Of a stretch of 64,000 nt of DNA, positions 1 through 10,861 are shown one piece after another (the stretch's first letter is position 1; each line of letters starts with the position of its first letter). Origin of the DNA: CALEMW01 sp035447065 (GTDB taxonomy: Bacteria; Krumholzibacteriota; Krumholzibacteriia; LZORAL124-64-63). The stretch is from positions 62,001 through 126,000 of the forward strand of contig DAOTGJ010000005.1 in the NCBI GenBank assembly GCA_035447065.1. Direction: 5' to 3'. The position numbers and the translations under genes are program-made. The notes beneath the pieces were generated by a model. The model saw only the letters and a program-made list of their open reading frames with translations. It had not been told where the DNA came from and did no database searches.

Positions 1-87
1 GGGCCTCCCGGTTGGACTTGGGGATGTCACAAGAAGATACGGAACCCGCGGGACCCCGACAAGAGCGCGCCGCCGTCCCGGGAACGG

Positions 88-123
88 CGACGCCCGCCCC
101 CTGGAGGTGCGGGGCGGGCGTCG
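88..123 (-). terminator. Hairpin downstream of the PorV-like gene
   Basis: A 13-bp perfect inverted repeat (arms 88-100 and 111-123, 10-nt loop) lies 25 bases past the PorV-like stop codon. It probably ends the receptor/cargo/PorV operon. No T-tract follows, so it is a GC-hairpin type stop or an RNA-stabilising 3' end rather than a textbook intrinsic terminator. Bases 1-87 hold no gene I can support. Confidence 0.55.
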
Positions 124-148
124 GATCCTGCGGCGGGGAGCGCCGGGT

Positions 149-1081
149 CTAGTAGACGAAGGTCAGGCTCAGGCGGTTGACCAGGCCCAGGGCCTGCATG
201 TCCACCATGGAGTAGTCGAACTTGGCGCGGGCCTTCTCCCCCGCCCCCAGGTTCACGCCGAAGCCCCAGGCCAGGGCCTGCGCGTCGAAGCCCAGGTAGT
301 AGCCCAGGCGGCCGTAGAGCAGGTTGTTCATGTTCCACTCCACGCCCACGTTGGCGCGCTCCTTGTTGTCCGACGGGTGCTGGAACTCCGCCGAGAACAG
401 CATGGCGTTGTGCTCCATGCGGATCAGCTCGAAGGCCGCGCCGATCTTGAAGTTGGTGGGCATCTTGGCCGGCAGCTCGTCGAAGGTGATCTTGCCGCCC
501 AGGTTCTGGATGACCATGCCCAGCTGCAGGTCGCGCACGCCGATGCGGTACAGGATGCCGAAGTCGAAGCTCGCGGTGTTCACCGCCTGCTCCGCCAGGC
601 CCATGTGCAGGTAGTTCAGCGTGAAGCCGGCGGAGAACTTGTCCGTCCAGAAGCGGCTGTAGCTGAAGCCGAAGGCCACCGAGCCGGCGTCGAAGGTCTC
701 GCCCGTGCCCTCGGGCACGTACGCCGTGCGCACGATCATGGGATCGAGCCACAACGAGCGCATGGAGAGGCCGAAGGTGCCGGGGACCACGCTGGGGTTG
801 AAGGCCAGCACGGCCGAGCTCAGGTTGATGTCGGCGGGCCATTCCACCTGCGAGAGGTGGAACTCGTTGCCCCGCACCTCGACCAGGCCGGCCGGGTTCC
901 AGAACACCGAGGTGGCCCCGTCCGCCACGGCCGTGAACGCTCCGCCCATGCCCGTGGCCCGGGCGCTGGTCCCGATCTCCAGGAACTGGGCGCCGAACGT
1001 TCCGACCTTCTCGAACTGTTCCGCCTGCGCCGCCGCCGGCAGCATCAGGGCGACGAGGGCCAGGAAAACCATGCGCTTCAT
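149..1081 (-). CDS. PorV/PorQ-type outer membrane protein (UPF0164-like)
   Basis: A 310-aa beta-barrel protein of the PorV/UPF0164 kind. In Bacteroidota, PorV shuttles type IX secretion cargo from the SprA translocon to the attachment complex. The start is the ATG at 1081, preceded by GGAGGT; a longer reading frame lacks a signal. Residues 1-20 form a signal peptide ending AAAQA. The family signature follows: GTSARATGMGGAF, then FWNPAGL. The C-terminus (LTFVY) ends in an aromatic residue, as outer membrane barrels do. It is the last gene of an operon with a TonB-dependent receptor and a sorting-domain protein, which suggests a dedicated PorV paralogue for that cargo. The family assignment is firm; the exact role is inferred. 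Confidence 0.8.
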   Translation of the reverse strand: MKRMVFLALVALMLPAAAQAEQFEKVGTFGAQFLEIGTSARATGMGGAFTAVADGATSVFWNPAGLVEVRGNEFHLSQVEWPADINLSSAVLAFNPSVVPGTFGLSMRSLWLDPMIVRTAYVPEGTGETFDAGSVAFGFSYSRFWTDKFSAGFTLNYLHMGLAEQAVNTASFDFGILYRIGVRDLQLGMVIQNLGGKITFDELPAKMPTNFKIGAAFELIRMEHNAMLFSAEFQHPSDNKERANVGVEWNMNNLLYGRLGYYLGFDAQALAWGFGVNLGAGEKARAKFDYSMVDMQALGLVNRLSLTFVY

Positions 1082-1145
1082 CGATTGACCTCCAGGTCCG
1101 TCCGGTGACGGATGCGACCGCCGGGCTCCCCCCGGCGGGTGACGA

Positions 1146-3965
1146 TCAGCGAATGACGACGAACTTGCCGATGAAGTCGTCGAACCTCGAGTCGCTGGAC
1201 TGCACCGAATACAGGTAGATCCCACTGACGATCTCCTGGCCGTTCCGGCTGACCAGGTTCCAGCAGGCCTCGCCGAAACCGTCGGTTCCGTCGTGGTCGA
1301 TGGTCTGGATCAGGTCGCCGTTGAGCGAGTAGATCTCGATCGTGTTCCGCGCCATGGGCAGGTTGGCGAAACACACGCGGACGCCGGTGGGGTCGTCTTC
1401 GTTGGGGTTCAGCTCCTGGAACTCCTCCAGGGCGTCCCGGGTGGCCGGGTTGGGGTAGACATAGATGTTCACGCCCTCGCGCGCGCGCTCCTCGGCGGTC
1501 TGCGCGGTCGCGCCCGGGCTGATGTCCACGAAGGAGGAGCCGGGGTCGCCCACCAGGCCCTCGCCCGTGACCGTCAGGTTGGTGCCGTCCAGGTCCACCG
1601 CGTGATCGCTGGCCGTGACGGAGTAGAAGTAGATGAAGCCGTTGTGGACCGAGGTGTCCACGTACTCGTAGAAGCTCACCGGGCGCTTGGCCACGTGCGT
1701 GGGCCGCAGGGCCACGCGCTCGGTCACCATGAAGAAGGTGTCCAGGGCGGCGGGGTAGCCCTCCCAGGGCAGCAGGTCGGCCAGCTCCGACACGGGGGTG
1801 CCCAGGGCGTCGCGCAGGGGCGGCCGCGACTGGTAGAGCCCGATGGTGTCGGTGTCCACCACGGTCTGCATGGCCTCGGCCAGCCCGTCGAAGCGCGGAT
1901 CGGAAAGCACCCGCGGCTCGTAGCGGATGGCCTCCAGGCCGGTGTTGCGGCCCAGGGGCAGGGTGTCCAGCACCGTGGCGCCGTTGGTCAGCTCGCGCGT
2001 CTGCACGAACTCGTTCACGATGTCGTACTCGGCGATGAGCTGCCAGAGACCGCTCTCGGGACCGTTGTCCACCGAGGAGCCGAAGGGTCGGTCCCAGTTG
2101 TCGGCGCGCCAGACGCGGTACGACTCGAAGTCGATGCGGTTGATGCGGATGTCCGGCGTGGTCTCGCTGCGGTTGTCCCAGTAGATGTGCACCGCGTTGT
2201 CCGTGGGCCACAGGCGCATGCCCGGGGGCGGCGGCGCCATGCCCACCAGCCAGGTGATGTTGAACTCGTTGCCGCCGATGCCCGTGCAGCCCGCCTTGGC
2301 GTCGTCGCTGATCTGCGGGTTGTTGCAGTTCCACACGCCGCCGGGGGTCTCGATGAGCTGGTTCTCGCCGGTGCAGTCCTCGCCCGCCTGCCGGAAGCAC
2401 TCGATGCAGTTGTCCATGTTCACGTAGATGCAGCCCTGCTCGTCCAGGTCCTCGCTGGAGATGAAGGGCCGGCTCAGCAGGAACTCCGAGGGACGGCAGT
2501 TGTCGTTCTCGTCGCAGATCTGCATGCAGGTGGGGTCCATGAAGTCCTGGACGAACGAGTAGATGGGGTTGTCGCTGCCGGTGCCGCCGAACTCGCTCAG
2601 GCAGATGCGGGTCTCGCGCCCCAGCGTGCCCGTCTCCACGTCGCTGTCCAGGTTGAAGTAGTTGCCGAAGTAGGTCTGGGCCGCCTCGGCGCAGTTGGCC
2701 TTGAGGCCCTCCAGGCCGTTGCCCACCACGATGGCCGCCTGGAAGGTCAGCGTATCGTCGGGCGGCAGCTCGCTGAAGGGGCCGGCGGAGACCAGGAAGC
2801 GGTAGTCGTTCTGCTTGGCGGGCAGCACGTCGTTGTCGATGGAGGTGCCGCTCAGCAGCTCGTAGCGCTCGGCGTCGTTGGTGGGGTCGCCGCCGTTGTC
2901 GAAGGGCTGGCGGCCGGAGAAGTGGTTGAAGGAGCGCAGCTGCACGGAGCGGGGGGCCAGGCGGCCCTCGGGATCCGTGTCGTGGTCCAGGAAGAGGATG
3001 CCGATGTAGCCGGGCACCGAGCCGCCGTCCTGGTCGTCGTCGTACATGTAGCCCACCGAGACGCGCACCCAGGAGCCGTCCTTGGCGCGGACGGGGCCGG
3101 TGAAGCTGCCGGCCAGGTCGTCCTCGGCGCGGCCGGCCGTGCTGAGGTCGCCGATGTCGGCGTCGGCGAAGAAGCCGATGTACACGTTCTCGATGGTGGC
3201 CACGCCGATGTTGGTGATCTGGAACTCGAAGCCGATGAAGTCGTCGGCGTCGTCGTTCTCCCAGGCGTAGGCGGACTGCACCACCTTCAGGTTCAGCGGC
3301 GTGTGGTCCGGGTAGATCTCCTGGGCCTGCCGCGTGTTGTCGTACATGGTGCAGACCATCATCTGGTTGCCGATCTGCCCGAAGTCCTCGTCGATGAGGC
3401 CGTCCTCGTCGTCGTCGTAGCCGTTGAGGATCTCCTCGTCGATGAGGCCGTCGCCGTCGTCGTCGGCCCCGCTCTCGGGCAGGCGCTGGCCCCCCGCCTC
3501 CTGGTTGGCCGTGGTGGGACGCGTGATGCGGCGGCTGATCGCCTCGTAGATGGTGTCCTCGAGCTCGTCGCGGGGCCGGAACTCGCGCTCGAACTGTCCC
3601 GTGGACACGAGCTGCTCGCCCAGCAGGACGCCGCCCACCCAGAGGCCGGCGGAGTACAGGTACTCCACGCCGGAGCCCGCGGGCCACTGGGCCGAGGGCG
3701 CCGAGCACCAGGAGCACACGGCGCCGGCGTTGGAGCCGATGAGGCCGTGGTTGGTGATGTTCATCTGCAGCTCGCCCACGTTCATCACGTAGGAGCCGTC
3801 GACCACCATGATGCCGTTGCCGCGGTCGTACCGGGGCCCGTCGACCTCCTCGAGGTCCACCCAGGCCAGGGCCGGGGCGGCCGACATCAGGAGCACGATC
3901 AGCGCCGGCGCGAGGGCTCCGAGCCCTGCGTTCCACCTGCGGCCGTGACGGCTGTGCTTGGTCAT
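1146..3965 (-). CDS. Secreted protein with C-terminal T9SS-type sorting domain
   Basis: A 939-aa exported protein with no recognisable enzyme domain. Residues 1-34 are a signal peptide (twin Arg, hydrophobic core, PALA cleavage). Residues about 165-192 carry two Asp-rich stretches (DDDGDGLIDEE, DDDEDGLIDED) resembling thrombospondin-3 or EF-hand calcium loops. A Cys-rich stretch lies in the middle. From about residue 830 to the end is a type A sorting/FlgD-like domain that begins VYPNP and ends with GIYLYSVQSSD and KFVVIR. Such domains direct proteins through the type IX system. It sits between a TonB-dependent receptor and a PorV-like gene. An upstream ATG at 3998 (7 nt after GGGGGAGAG) is an alternative start that would add 11 residues. 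Confidence 0.78.
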   Translation of the reverse strand: MTKHSRHGRRWNAGLGALAPALIVLLMSAAPALAWVDLEEVDGPRYDRGNGIMVVDGSYVMNVGELQMNITNHGLIGSNAGAVCSWCSAPSAQWPAGSGVEYLYSAGLWVGGVLLGEQLVSTGQFEREFRPRDELEDTIYEAISRRITRPTTANQEAGGQRLPESGADDDGDGLIDEEILNGYDDDEDGLIDEDFGQIGNQMMVCTMYDNTRQAQEIYPDHTPLNLKVVQSAYAWENDDADDFIGFEFQITNIGVATIENVYIGFFADADIGDLSTAGRAEDDLAGSFTGPVRAKDGSWVRVSVGYMYDDDQDGGSVPGYIGILFLDHDTDPEGRLAPRSVQLRSFNHFSGRQPFDNGGDPTNDAERYELLSGTSIDNDVLPAKQNDYRFLVSAGPFSELPPDDTLTFQAAIVVGNGLEGLKANCAEAAQTYFGNYFNLDSDVETGTLGRETRICLSEFGGTGSDNPIYSFVQDFMDPTCMQICDENDNCRPSEFLLSRPFISSEDLDEQGCIYVNMDNCIECFRQAGEDCTGENQLIETPGGVWNCNNPQISDDAKAGCTGIGGNEFNITWLVGMAPPPPGMRLWPTDNAVHIYWDNRSETTPDIRINRIDFESYRVWRADNWDRPFGSSVDNGPESGLWQLIAEYDIVNEFVQTRELTNGATVLDTLPLGRNTGLEAIRYEPRVLSDPRFDGLAEAMQTVVDTDTIGLYQSRPPLRDALGTPVSELADLLPWEGYPAALDTFFMVTERVALRPTHVAKRPVSFYEYVDTSVHNGFIYFYSVTASDHAVDLDGTNLTVTGEGLVGDPGSSFVDISPGATAQTAEERAREGVNIYVYPNPATRDALEEFQELNPNEDDPTGVRVCFANLPMARNTIEIYSLNGDLIQTIDHDGTDGFGEACWNLVSRNGQEIVSGIYLYSVQSSDSRFDDFIGKFVVIR

Positions 3966-4015
3966 GGATCCCTGCCTTTGTCCTTGCCGGTCCATCATCG
4001 TTGCGCTCTCCCCCA

Positions 4016-6997
4016 CTAGAACTTCCAGCCCAGACCGATGCGGAACAGCCGGTGCTGCTGGAAGATCCGGGGATCGTTGATCGGGATGAATTCGCTGTAG
4101 TTGTCGCCGTTGGCGTCCTGCAGATAGGCGCCGCCGAACTTGCCGGTCTCGGTGAGGTACGAGCCGCCGTCGGTGGTGGCGTTGTTCATGCCGGGCGTGA
4201 GGCCGATGGACGGCCCGCGCACCATGTCCTGGTTGATCAGGTTGAACGCCTGCAGGTAGAGCGTGAGCTCCTGGCCGTAGAAGTCGATCTGGCGCTCGCC
4301 CTGGAAGTCCAGCTGGTAGGTGGCCGGCAGACGGCGGCTGTTCTCCAGCAGCGGATCCGCGCGGCGGGCGAAGCGGTCCACAGGCGTCCAGGGGAAGCCG
4401 CTGCCGTAGGAGAAGCTGATGGAGCCGGACCACGACTGGGGCTCCATGAGCAGCAGCGAGAGGTGGAACACGTGGCGCTGGTCCCAGTTCAGGGGCAGCT
4501 CCTGGTTGGGCAGGTACTCCAGCCCGTTGGGGTTCGCGCCGAAGGCCTGCGAGGAGGCCACGCCGTCGGCGTAGGAGAACGTGTAGGCCACGTCGAAGGC
4601 GAAGTTGTCGCTCAGGCGCTTGTTCAGCGTGAGCTCCACGCCGCGGGCCGACGCGTAGGCCTTGTTGATGTAGCGCGCGAGGGTGTTGCCCGTCTCCTCG
4701 TCGGTCACCGTGGTGGCGGCGATGAGGTCGTAGATGTCGCGCGAGTAGATGGCGATGGTGCCCGCGAGCACGTCGGTGAACTGGTGCTTGATGCCCGCCT
4801 GGTAGGCGATGGTGGTCTCGGCCTTCAGGTTGGGGTTGCCCAGGATGCCCGTGTTGCCGATGGCCTCCTGGCTGGAGAACAGGCGGTCGCGGGTGGGGAA
4901 CTGGATGAAGCGGCCGTAGCTGAAGTTGAAGCCGTCGCGCTCGGTGATGGGGAACGCGAAGCCCAGGCGCGGCGAGAACTGCTGCTTGTACTTCACCACG
5001 TTCTTGTCAACGCCGTCCACGTCCACCTCGATCTTGGCGGCGGAGCCCGGCGAGAACATGTCCCAGCGGAAGCCGTAGTTCATCACCATGCCCTCGTACT
5101 CCCAGCGGTCCTGGACGTACCAGGAGGCCTCCGGGTTGTACGTGTGGTAGGTGTTGCGCGCGTTGCCCAGGCTGTAGTTCCCGGTGAAGCGGTTCTGGCG
5201 CTCGATGCCCGGATAGCCCAGCTCCAGGGCCTCCAGGTCGTTGTACTGGAGCTGCAGACCGGTCTTCACGCGGTGGCCCTTCCAGCGCACCGAGGTGATG
5301 TCGAACTTCATCAGGTACGTGCGCGAGTAGTACTCCAGGTACTGGGGGAAGTCGCTGGTGGTGATGAACAGCGGATTCAGCGGATCGGTGTAGTAGTCCG
5401 AGCTGTTCAGGTAGATCGCCGACTGTCCGTAGTACAGGCCGGGGGACCAGATGCCGCCGTGGTTGAAGTCCCAGGGCATCTTGTCGTTCACGGTGTTGCG
5501 CGAGTCGTTGCTCACGAGGCTCAGCTTCAGCTCGTAGAACGTGTCCTTGGTCAGGTTGTGCGTGAGCACGAACTTGATCTGCTGGCCCACGCTGGTCCAC
5601 ACGTTGTTGCGGTCCGCCGAGTTGAACCAGGTGTAGCTGGAGTCCTCCGCCGCCGTGGAGTAGCTGGAGTACGGGTAGCGGAACCCGTCGAAGGACGGTT
5701 CCGCCGCCACGGTGTAGACGCGGCCGTCCACGGCGCGCACCTCGAGGATGGGCGTGCTGCGCTGGATCAGGCCGGAGTTGCGCGAGTCCATGACCACGGC
5801 CGGACGGGCGGTGGTGTACATGTTGTCGTACCAGGGGCCGTAGTACACCGGCACGTAGTTGCGCGTGAAGATCCAGGAGTCGTTGCTGGACAGGGGCACC
5901 ACCAGGGGCATGTAGATGATGCGCCGCGCGTAGCCCGACACGCTCCAGTTGGGGGCGTAGCTCTCGTTGGAGCTGTAGTTCAGGGTGTACTCGCCGGTGA
6001 GGCGCAGGTCCTCCGAGAACTCGTACTTCCACTTGGTGGAGCCCTTGACCTGGTTGCTCTGGCGCCGCCGGAAGGTGAACAGGTTGGCGTCGCCCAGGTT
6101 CACGGAGTACTCGGGACGGTTGGCCACCGAGTAGTTCTCGGTGTCGGTGAAGGCCATGTCGCCGGCGAAGAAGTAGGTGAGCTTGTCCACCGGGGTGGGG
6201 CCGCCGAAGCCGAACTCGAAGCGGTCCCAGTTGGTGTAGGTCTTGTCCTGACGGCCGAAGTCGTCGGTCATGTAGCGCATGGCGGCCTCGAACTCGTCGC
6301 CGCCGCTCTTGGTGGTCACGTTGATGACGCCGGACATGGCCGAGCCGAACTCGGCGTCCATGCCGCCCGTCACCGTGTTCACGGCCTCCACTGCCATGGA
6401 GGACACGGACAGGGCCGCGCCGCCGCCCACGTTGTCCACGGGCACGTCGTCGATGCGCATGGAGACCTCGCCGGAGCGGCCGCCGCGCACGTAGAGCTGA
6501 CCGTCGCGCATGACCACGCCGGCCTGCTTGGCCACGGCGTCCTCCACCGAGTCGATGGCGTACTTCTGGAGGCGGTCGGAGCCGATCTTCTGCTCCGTGG
6601 TCACGTTCTTGACCTCGACCATGTACTGGGAGCCCTCGATGGTGATGGCGTCCACGGTGTCCACGATCACGACCTTCATGTCGAAGGCCACTTCCACGCG
6701 TTGGCCCTCCGGCACCTGCACGGTGATCTCCTCGGGCGCGTAGCCCAGGTAGAGCACCTGGATGGTGTAGGTCCCCGGCCGCAGCCCCTGGAAGTAGAAT
6801 TCACCGCCGTTCAGGGACATGGTGCCCTGGTTGGTGCCCTTGATGAGCACGTTGGCGTAGTCCAGATACTCTCCGGACTCCACGTCGCGAATGGTGCCCT
6901 TGACGCTACCGGGAGCTTGGGCCCAGGTCCGAGCGGGGATGATGAGCACCAGCGCGAGGAACAGGCCGAGCATCAGGCCGTTCATACGTCGGAGCAT
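4016..6997 (-). CDS. TonB-dependent outer membrane receptor with carboxypeptidase-regulatory-like domain
   Basis: A 993-aa ligand-gated outer membrane channel energised by TonB. Residues 1-26 are a signal peptide ending TWA, leaving Gln at +1. Residues about 31-110 form a CarboxypepD_reg-like (Ig) domain, including the motif YLGYAPEEI. A plug domain follows (about 125-225: GVVMRDGQLYVRGGRSGEVS and MDAEFGSAMSGVINVTTKSG). The rest is a 22-strand-type barrel ending in Phe. This is the SusC-like/FCB architecture, but no SusD is adjacent. Instead the next two genes are a sorting-domain protein and a PorV-like protein. The start ATG at 6997 has AAAGGAG 7 bases upstream. It is first in the operon, behind the promoter at 7199-7227. 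The substrate is unknown. Confidence 0.9.
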   Translation of the reverse strand: MLRRMNGLMLGLFLALVLIIPARTWAQAPGSVKGTIRDVESGEYLDYANVLIKGTNQGTMSLNGGEFYFQGLRPGTYTIQVLYLGYAPEEITVQVPEGQRVEVAFDMKVVIVDTVDAITIEGSQYMVEVKNVTTEQKIGSDRLQKYAIDSVEDAVAKQAGVVMRDGQLYVRGGRSGEVSMRIDDVPVDNVGGGAALSVSSMAVEAVNTVTGGMDAEFGSAMSGVINVTTKSGGDEFEAAMRYMTDDFGRQDKTYTNWDRFEFGFGGPTPVDKLTYFFAGDMAFTDTENYSVANRPEYSVNLGDANLFTFRRRQSNQVKGSTKWKYEFSEDLRLTGEYTLNYSSNESYAPNWSVSGYARRIIYMPLVVPLSSNDSWIFTRNYVPVYYGPWYDNMYTTARPAVVMDSRNSGLIQRSTPILEVRAVDGRVYTVAAEPSFDGFRYPYSSYSTAAEDSSYTWFNSADRNNVWTSVGQQIKFVLTHNLTKDTFYELKLSLVSNDSRNTVNDKMPWDFNHGGIWSPGLYYGQSAIYLNSSDYYTDPLNPLFITTSDFPQYLEYYSRTYLMKFDITSVRWKGHRVKTGLQLQYNDLEALELGYPGIERQNRFTGNYSLGNARNTYHTYNPEASWYVQDRWEYEGMVMNYGFRWDMFSPGSAAKIEVDVDGVDKNVVKYKQQFSPRLGFAFPITERDGFNFSYGRFIQFPTRDRLFSSQEAIGNTGILGNPNLKAETTIAYQAGIKHQFTDVLAGTIAIYSRDIYDLIAATTVTDEETGNTLARYINKAYASARGVELTLNKRLSDNFAFDVAYTFSYADGVASSQAFGANPNGLEYLPNQELPLNWDQRHVFHLSLLLMEPQSWSGSISFSYGSGFPWTPVDRFARRADPLLENSRRLPATYQLDFQGERQIDFYGQELTLYLQAFNLINQDMVRGPSIGLTPGMNNATTDGGSYLTETGKFGGAYLQDANGDNYSEFIPINDPRIFQQHRLFRIGLGWKF

Positions 6998-7198
6998 GGT
7001 GCCGCTCCTTTCGACGGATCGGAATCGGCTGTGAGTCGGTACTGCACCGACCCGACCGTGGGTTGCGAACGTGTCCTCGGAAGCAGCCGCGGCGGACTTG
7101 GGGACGTCCGGATCACGACGACCCGAGGGCCATCCCCGGTGGGGGGGGAATGATCGGGAAATTGTTGTTTCCCAGGCTCAACCGGCGACTTCCGGCTG

Positions 7199-7227
7199 AA
7201 TATAAAGATCGAGAAAAGGCGTGTCAA
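7199..7227 (-). promoter_or_regulatory. Near-consensus sigma-70 promoter of the receptor/cargo/PorV operon
   Basis: On the minus strand, a perfect TTGACA (-35, 7222-7227) is followed by exactly 17 bp and TATATT (-10, 7199-7204, one mismatch). The AT-rich patch stands out from the GC-rich surroundings. Transcription would start near 7192, leaving a leader of about 195 nt before the receptor ATG at 6997. The promoter sits directly downstream of the ABC ATPase stop codon at 7229. No conserved riboswitch fold was recognised in the leader. Confidence 0.85.
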
Positions 7228-7228
7228 C

Positions 7229-8772
<1,544 letters not shown>

Positions 8773-8776
<4 letters not shown>

Positions 8777-9606
8777 GGCGCCTCCTTCCCGGCCGCGCGG
8801 GGGTCCCAGCGGTCACGCAGGCCGTCGCCCAGCAGGTTGGCGGCCAGCACGGTCCAGGTGATGGCCAGCCCCGGCAGGGCCGACAGCCACCAGGCGTCCA
8901 GCAGATGCCGCCGCCCGTGCTCGATCATGGCGCCCCAGCTCACCAGGGGTTCCTGGGCGCCCAGGCCCAGGTAGCTCAGGAAGGCCTCGAGCAGGATCGC
9001 GTTGCCCAGGCGCAGGGCCGCCGCGGTGAGCAGCAGCGGCGCCACGTGGGGCAGGATGTGGCGCAGCGCCAGACGCACCGGCCCCAGGCCCAGGCCCCGC
9101 GCCGCCAGCACGAACTCCCGTTCGCGCAGGCCGAGGGCCTCCGCACGCAGCAGGCGCGCCGTGCCCATCCAGCCGGTGGCGCCGATCACCAGGATCACCG
9201 TGAGCCGCGAGGGTTCGCTGAGCATGACGATGAGCAGGGCCAGGAGCAGGCGCGGGAAGGCCAGCAGCAGATCCGTGAAGCCCATGAGCAGGCGGTCCAG
9301 CCAGCGCGGTCCCAGGCCCGCCGCCAGCCCCACCGCGCCGCCGAGCAGCAGGGTGAGCGCCACGCTGCCCAGCCCCACCAGCAGCGACGTACGCGCGCCG
9401 TGCAGCAGGCGCGAGAGCACGTCGCGGCCCAGGACGTCGGTGCCCAGGCCGCCGGCCCCCTGGCCCAGGGGCAGCAGGCGCGAGGCGGCGTCGCCCAGGG
9501 CGTTGGGCGCCGCGGGCGACAGCAGGTCCGCGGCCAGGGCGGCCAGGACCGCCGCGGCCAGCATGGCCGCGCCCAGGTGCAGGACGTGCAGGCGGGGACG
9601 GTTCAC
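8773..9606 (-). CDS. ABC transporter permease, DppC/OppC type
   Basis: A 277-aa inner membrane permease of the dipeptide/oligopeptide family with about six membrane segments. It has the DppC N-terminal pattern (LGTDVLGRDVLSRLLHGART) and the EAA loop (AARGLGLGPVRLALRHILPH) that docks on the ATPase. The start is GTG at 9606, overlapping the DppB-type stop as GTGA, with GGAGAGG upstream. A longer reading frame continues upstream but only over the shadow of dppB. It forms the heterodimeric pore with the next gene. Confidence 0.88.
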
Positions 9607-10580
9607 CGCGGCCTCTCCCCGTCCAGGCGCACGCGCGGATCCACGCGGCCGTAGATCAGATCCGCGAGCTGATTGCCCAGCACCACCGCCACGCCGCTGC
9701 AGGCCGTGACCGCCAGGACCACGGGGTAGTCGCGGGCGAACACGGCGTCCACGGCGAGCCGTCCCACGCCGGGCCAGGCGAAGACCGTCTCCACCACCAC
9801 CGAGCCGCCCAGCAGCGCCGGCAGATCCAGGCCCACCAGCGTCACCAGAGGCAGCAGCGCGTTGCGCAGGGCGTGGCGCCAGAGCACCGCGCGCTCGGAC
9901 AGGCCGCGGGCTCGGGCGGCGAGCACGTAGTCGCTGCCCAGGGCCTCCAGCAGGGAGGTGCGCAGATAGCGGGCGCTGCCGGCCGCGGTGGCCAGGCCCA
10001 GCAGGCCCGCGGGCAGGATCAGGTGGCGGAGCACGTCCAGCGGCGGGGTGCGCCCCTCCAGGACGGCCGCGGGCGAGATCATCCCGCCCGCCGGCAGCCA
10101 GCCCAGCAGCCGCGCGAAGATCAGGATGCCCATGAGACCGAGCCAGAACATGGGCAGGGAGTAGAGCATCAGGCCCACCCCGTCCAGCAGCCGCACGGCC
10201 CAGGCGCCGCGGCGCGCCGCCAGCAGCACGCCCAGCGGCAAGGCCAGCAGCCAATGCACGGCGTAGGCCGTTCCCGCCAGCAGCAGCGTGCGCGGCAGCG
10301 CCTCGACGAGGAGATCGGCCACGGGCCGGTGGTTCTCCAGGCTGCGGCCGAGATCCCCGTGCAGCACGCCGCCCAGCCAGCGCGCGTACTGCTCCGGCAA
10401 CGGACGATCCAGGCCCAGGCGGCCGCGCAGGGCCTCGCGGCCGGCGGCGTCGAGGTCCGTGGGCGCGAGCCGGTCCAGCGGATCGCCGGGCGCCAGGTGC
10501 GCCACGGCGAACGCCGTGGTCAGCAGGGCCAGGATCAGCAGCGCCGTGTGCAGCAGGCGGCGGAGGAACGCGCGGGCCAT
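9603..10580 (-). CDS. ABC transporter permease, DppB/OppB type
   Basis: A 325-aa permease with the DppB/OppB layout: an N-terminal membrane segment (residues 9-29), a periplasmic stretch carrying LAPGDPLDRL and LGLDRPLPEQYARWL, then five further membrane segments. The EAA loop reads ARARGLSERAVLWRHALRNA. It is first in a three-gene operon (B-C-fused ATPase) with 4-bp overlaps. The start ATG at 10580 has GAGGAGA upstream. Family features do not separate peptide from nickel or opine import. The missing binding protein must be encoded elsewhere. Confidence 0.9.
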   Translation of the reverse strand: MARAFLRRLLHTALLILALLTTAFAVAHLAPGDPLDRLAPTDLDAAGREALRGRLGLDRPLPEQYARWLGGVLHGDLGRSLENHRPVADLLVEALPRTLLLAGTAYAVHWLLALPLGVLLAARRGAWAVRLLDGVGLMLYSLPMFWLGLMGILIFARLLGWLPAGGMISPAAVLEGRTPPLDVLRHLILPAGLLGLATAAGSARYLRTSLLEALGSDYVLAARARGLSERAVLWRHALRNALLPLVTLVGLDLPALLGGSVVVETVFAWPGVGRLAVDAVFARDYPVVLAVTACSGVAVVLGNQLADLIYGRVDPRVRLDGERPR

Positions 10581-10861
10581 CGGTCTCCTCGGTGCGGACG
10601 GGACGTCGGGTCGGGCCGCATGAACCTACTGCACGGGCCCCGCGCCGTCACGCATCCAGGCGTCGGCGGGACGTGCAGGCTGCATGGCCTCCGCGCAGGA
10701 TGCCCCCTCCCCGGCCGATCCGCCGGTTCCCCGTCGTTCCCCATGGTTCCCTACCGGTCGCCCCGGCTTCCCATGCCGCCTGCGGGCGGCGCGGAACGGT
10801 TTCTGCTCTCCCGTGAGGGTCCGACTCGACACCCTGGGACAGCAGCACCGAGGACGCATCC

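Noticed and set aside
1293..4019. 908-aa plus-strand open frame antisense to the sorting-domain protein
   Set aside because: Very high GC leaves few stops in the shadow frames. Its His/Val/Gly-rich composition is an artefact, and the opposite strand encodes a signal peptide, calcium loops and a sorting domain.
10581..10861. Largest intergenic stretch (281 bases), checked for a binding-protein gene, small ORF or RNA
   Set aside because: Short frames in it lack ribosome binding sites and conserved-looking composition. I see only a probable divergent control region, with no clear promoter boxes.
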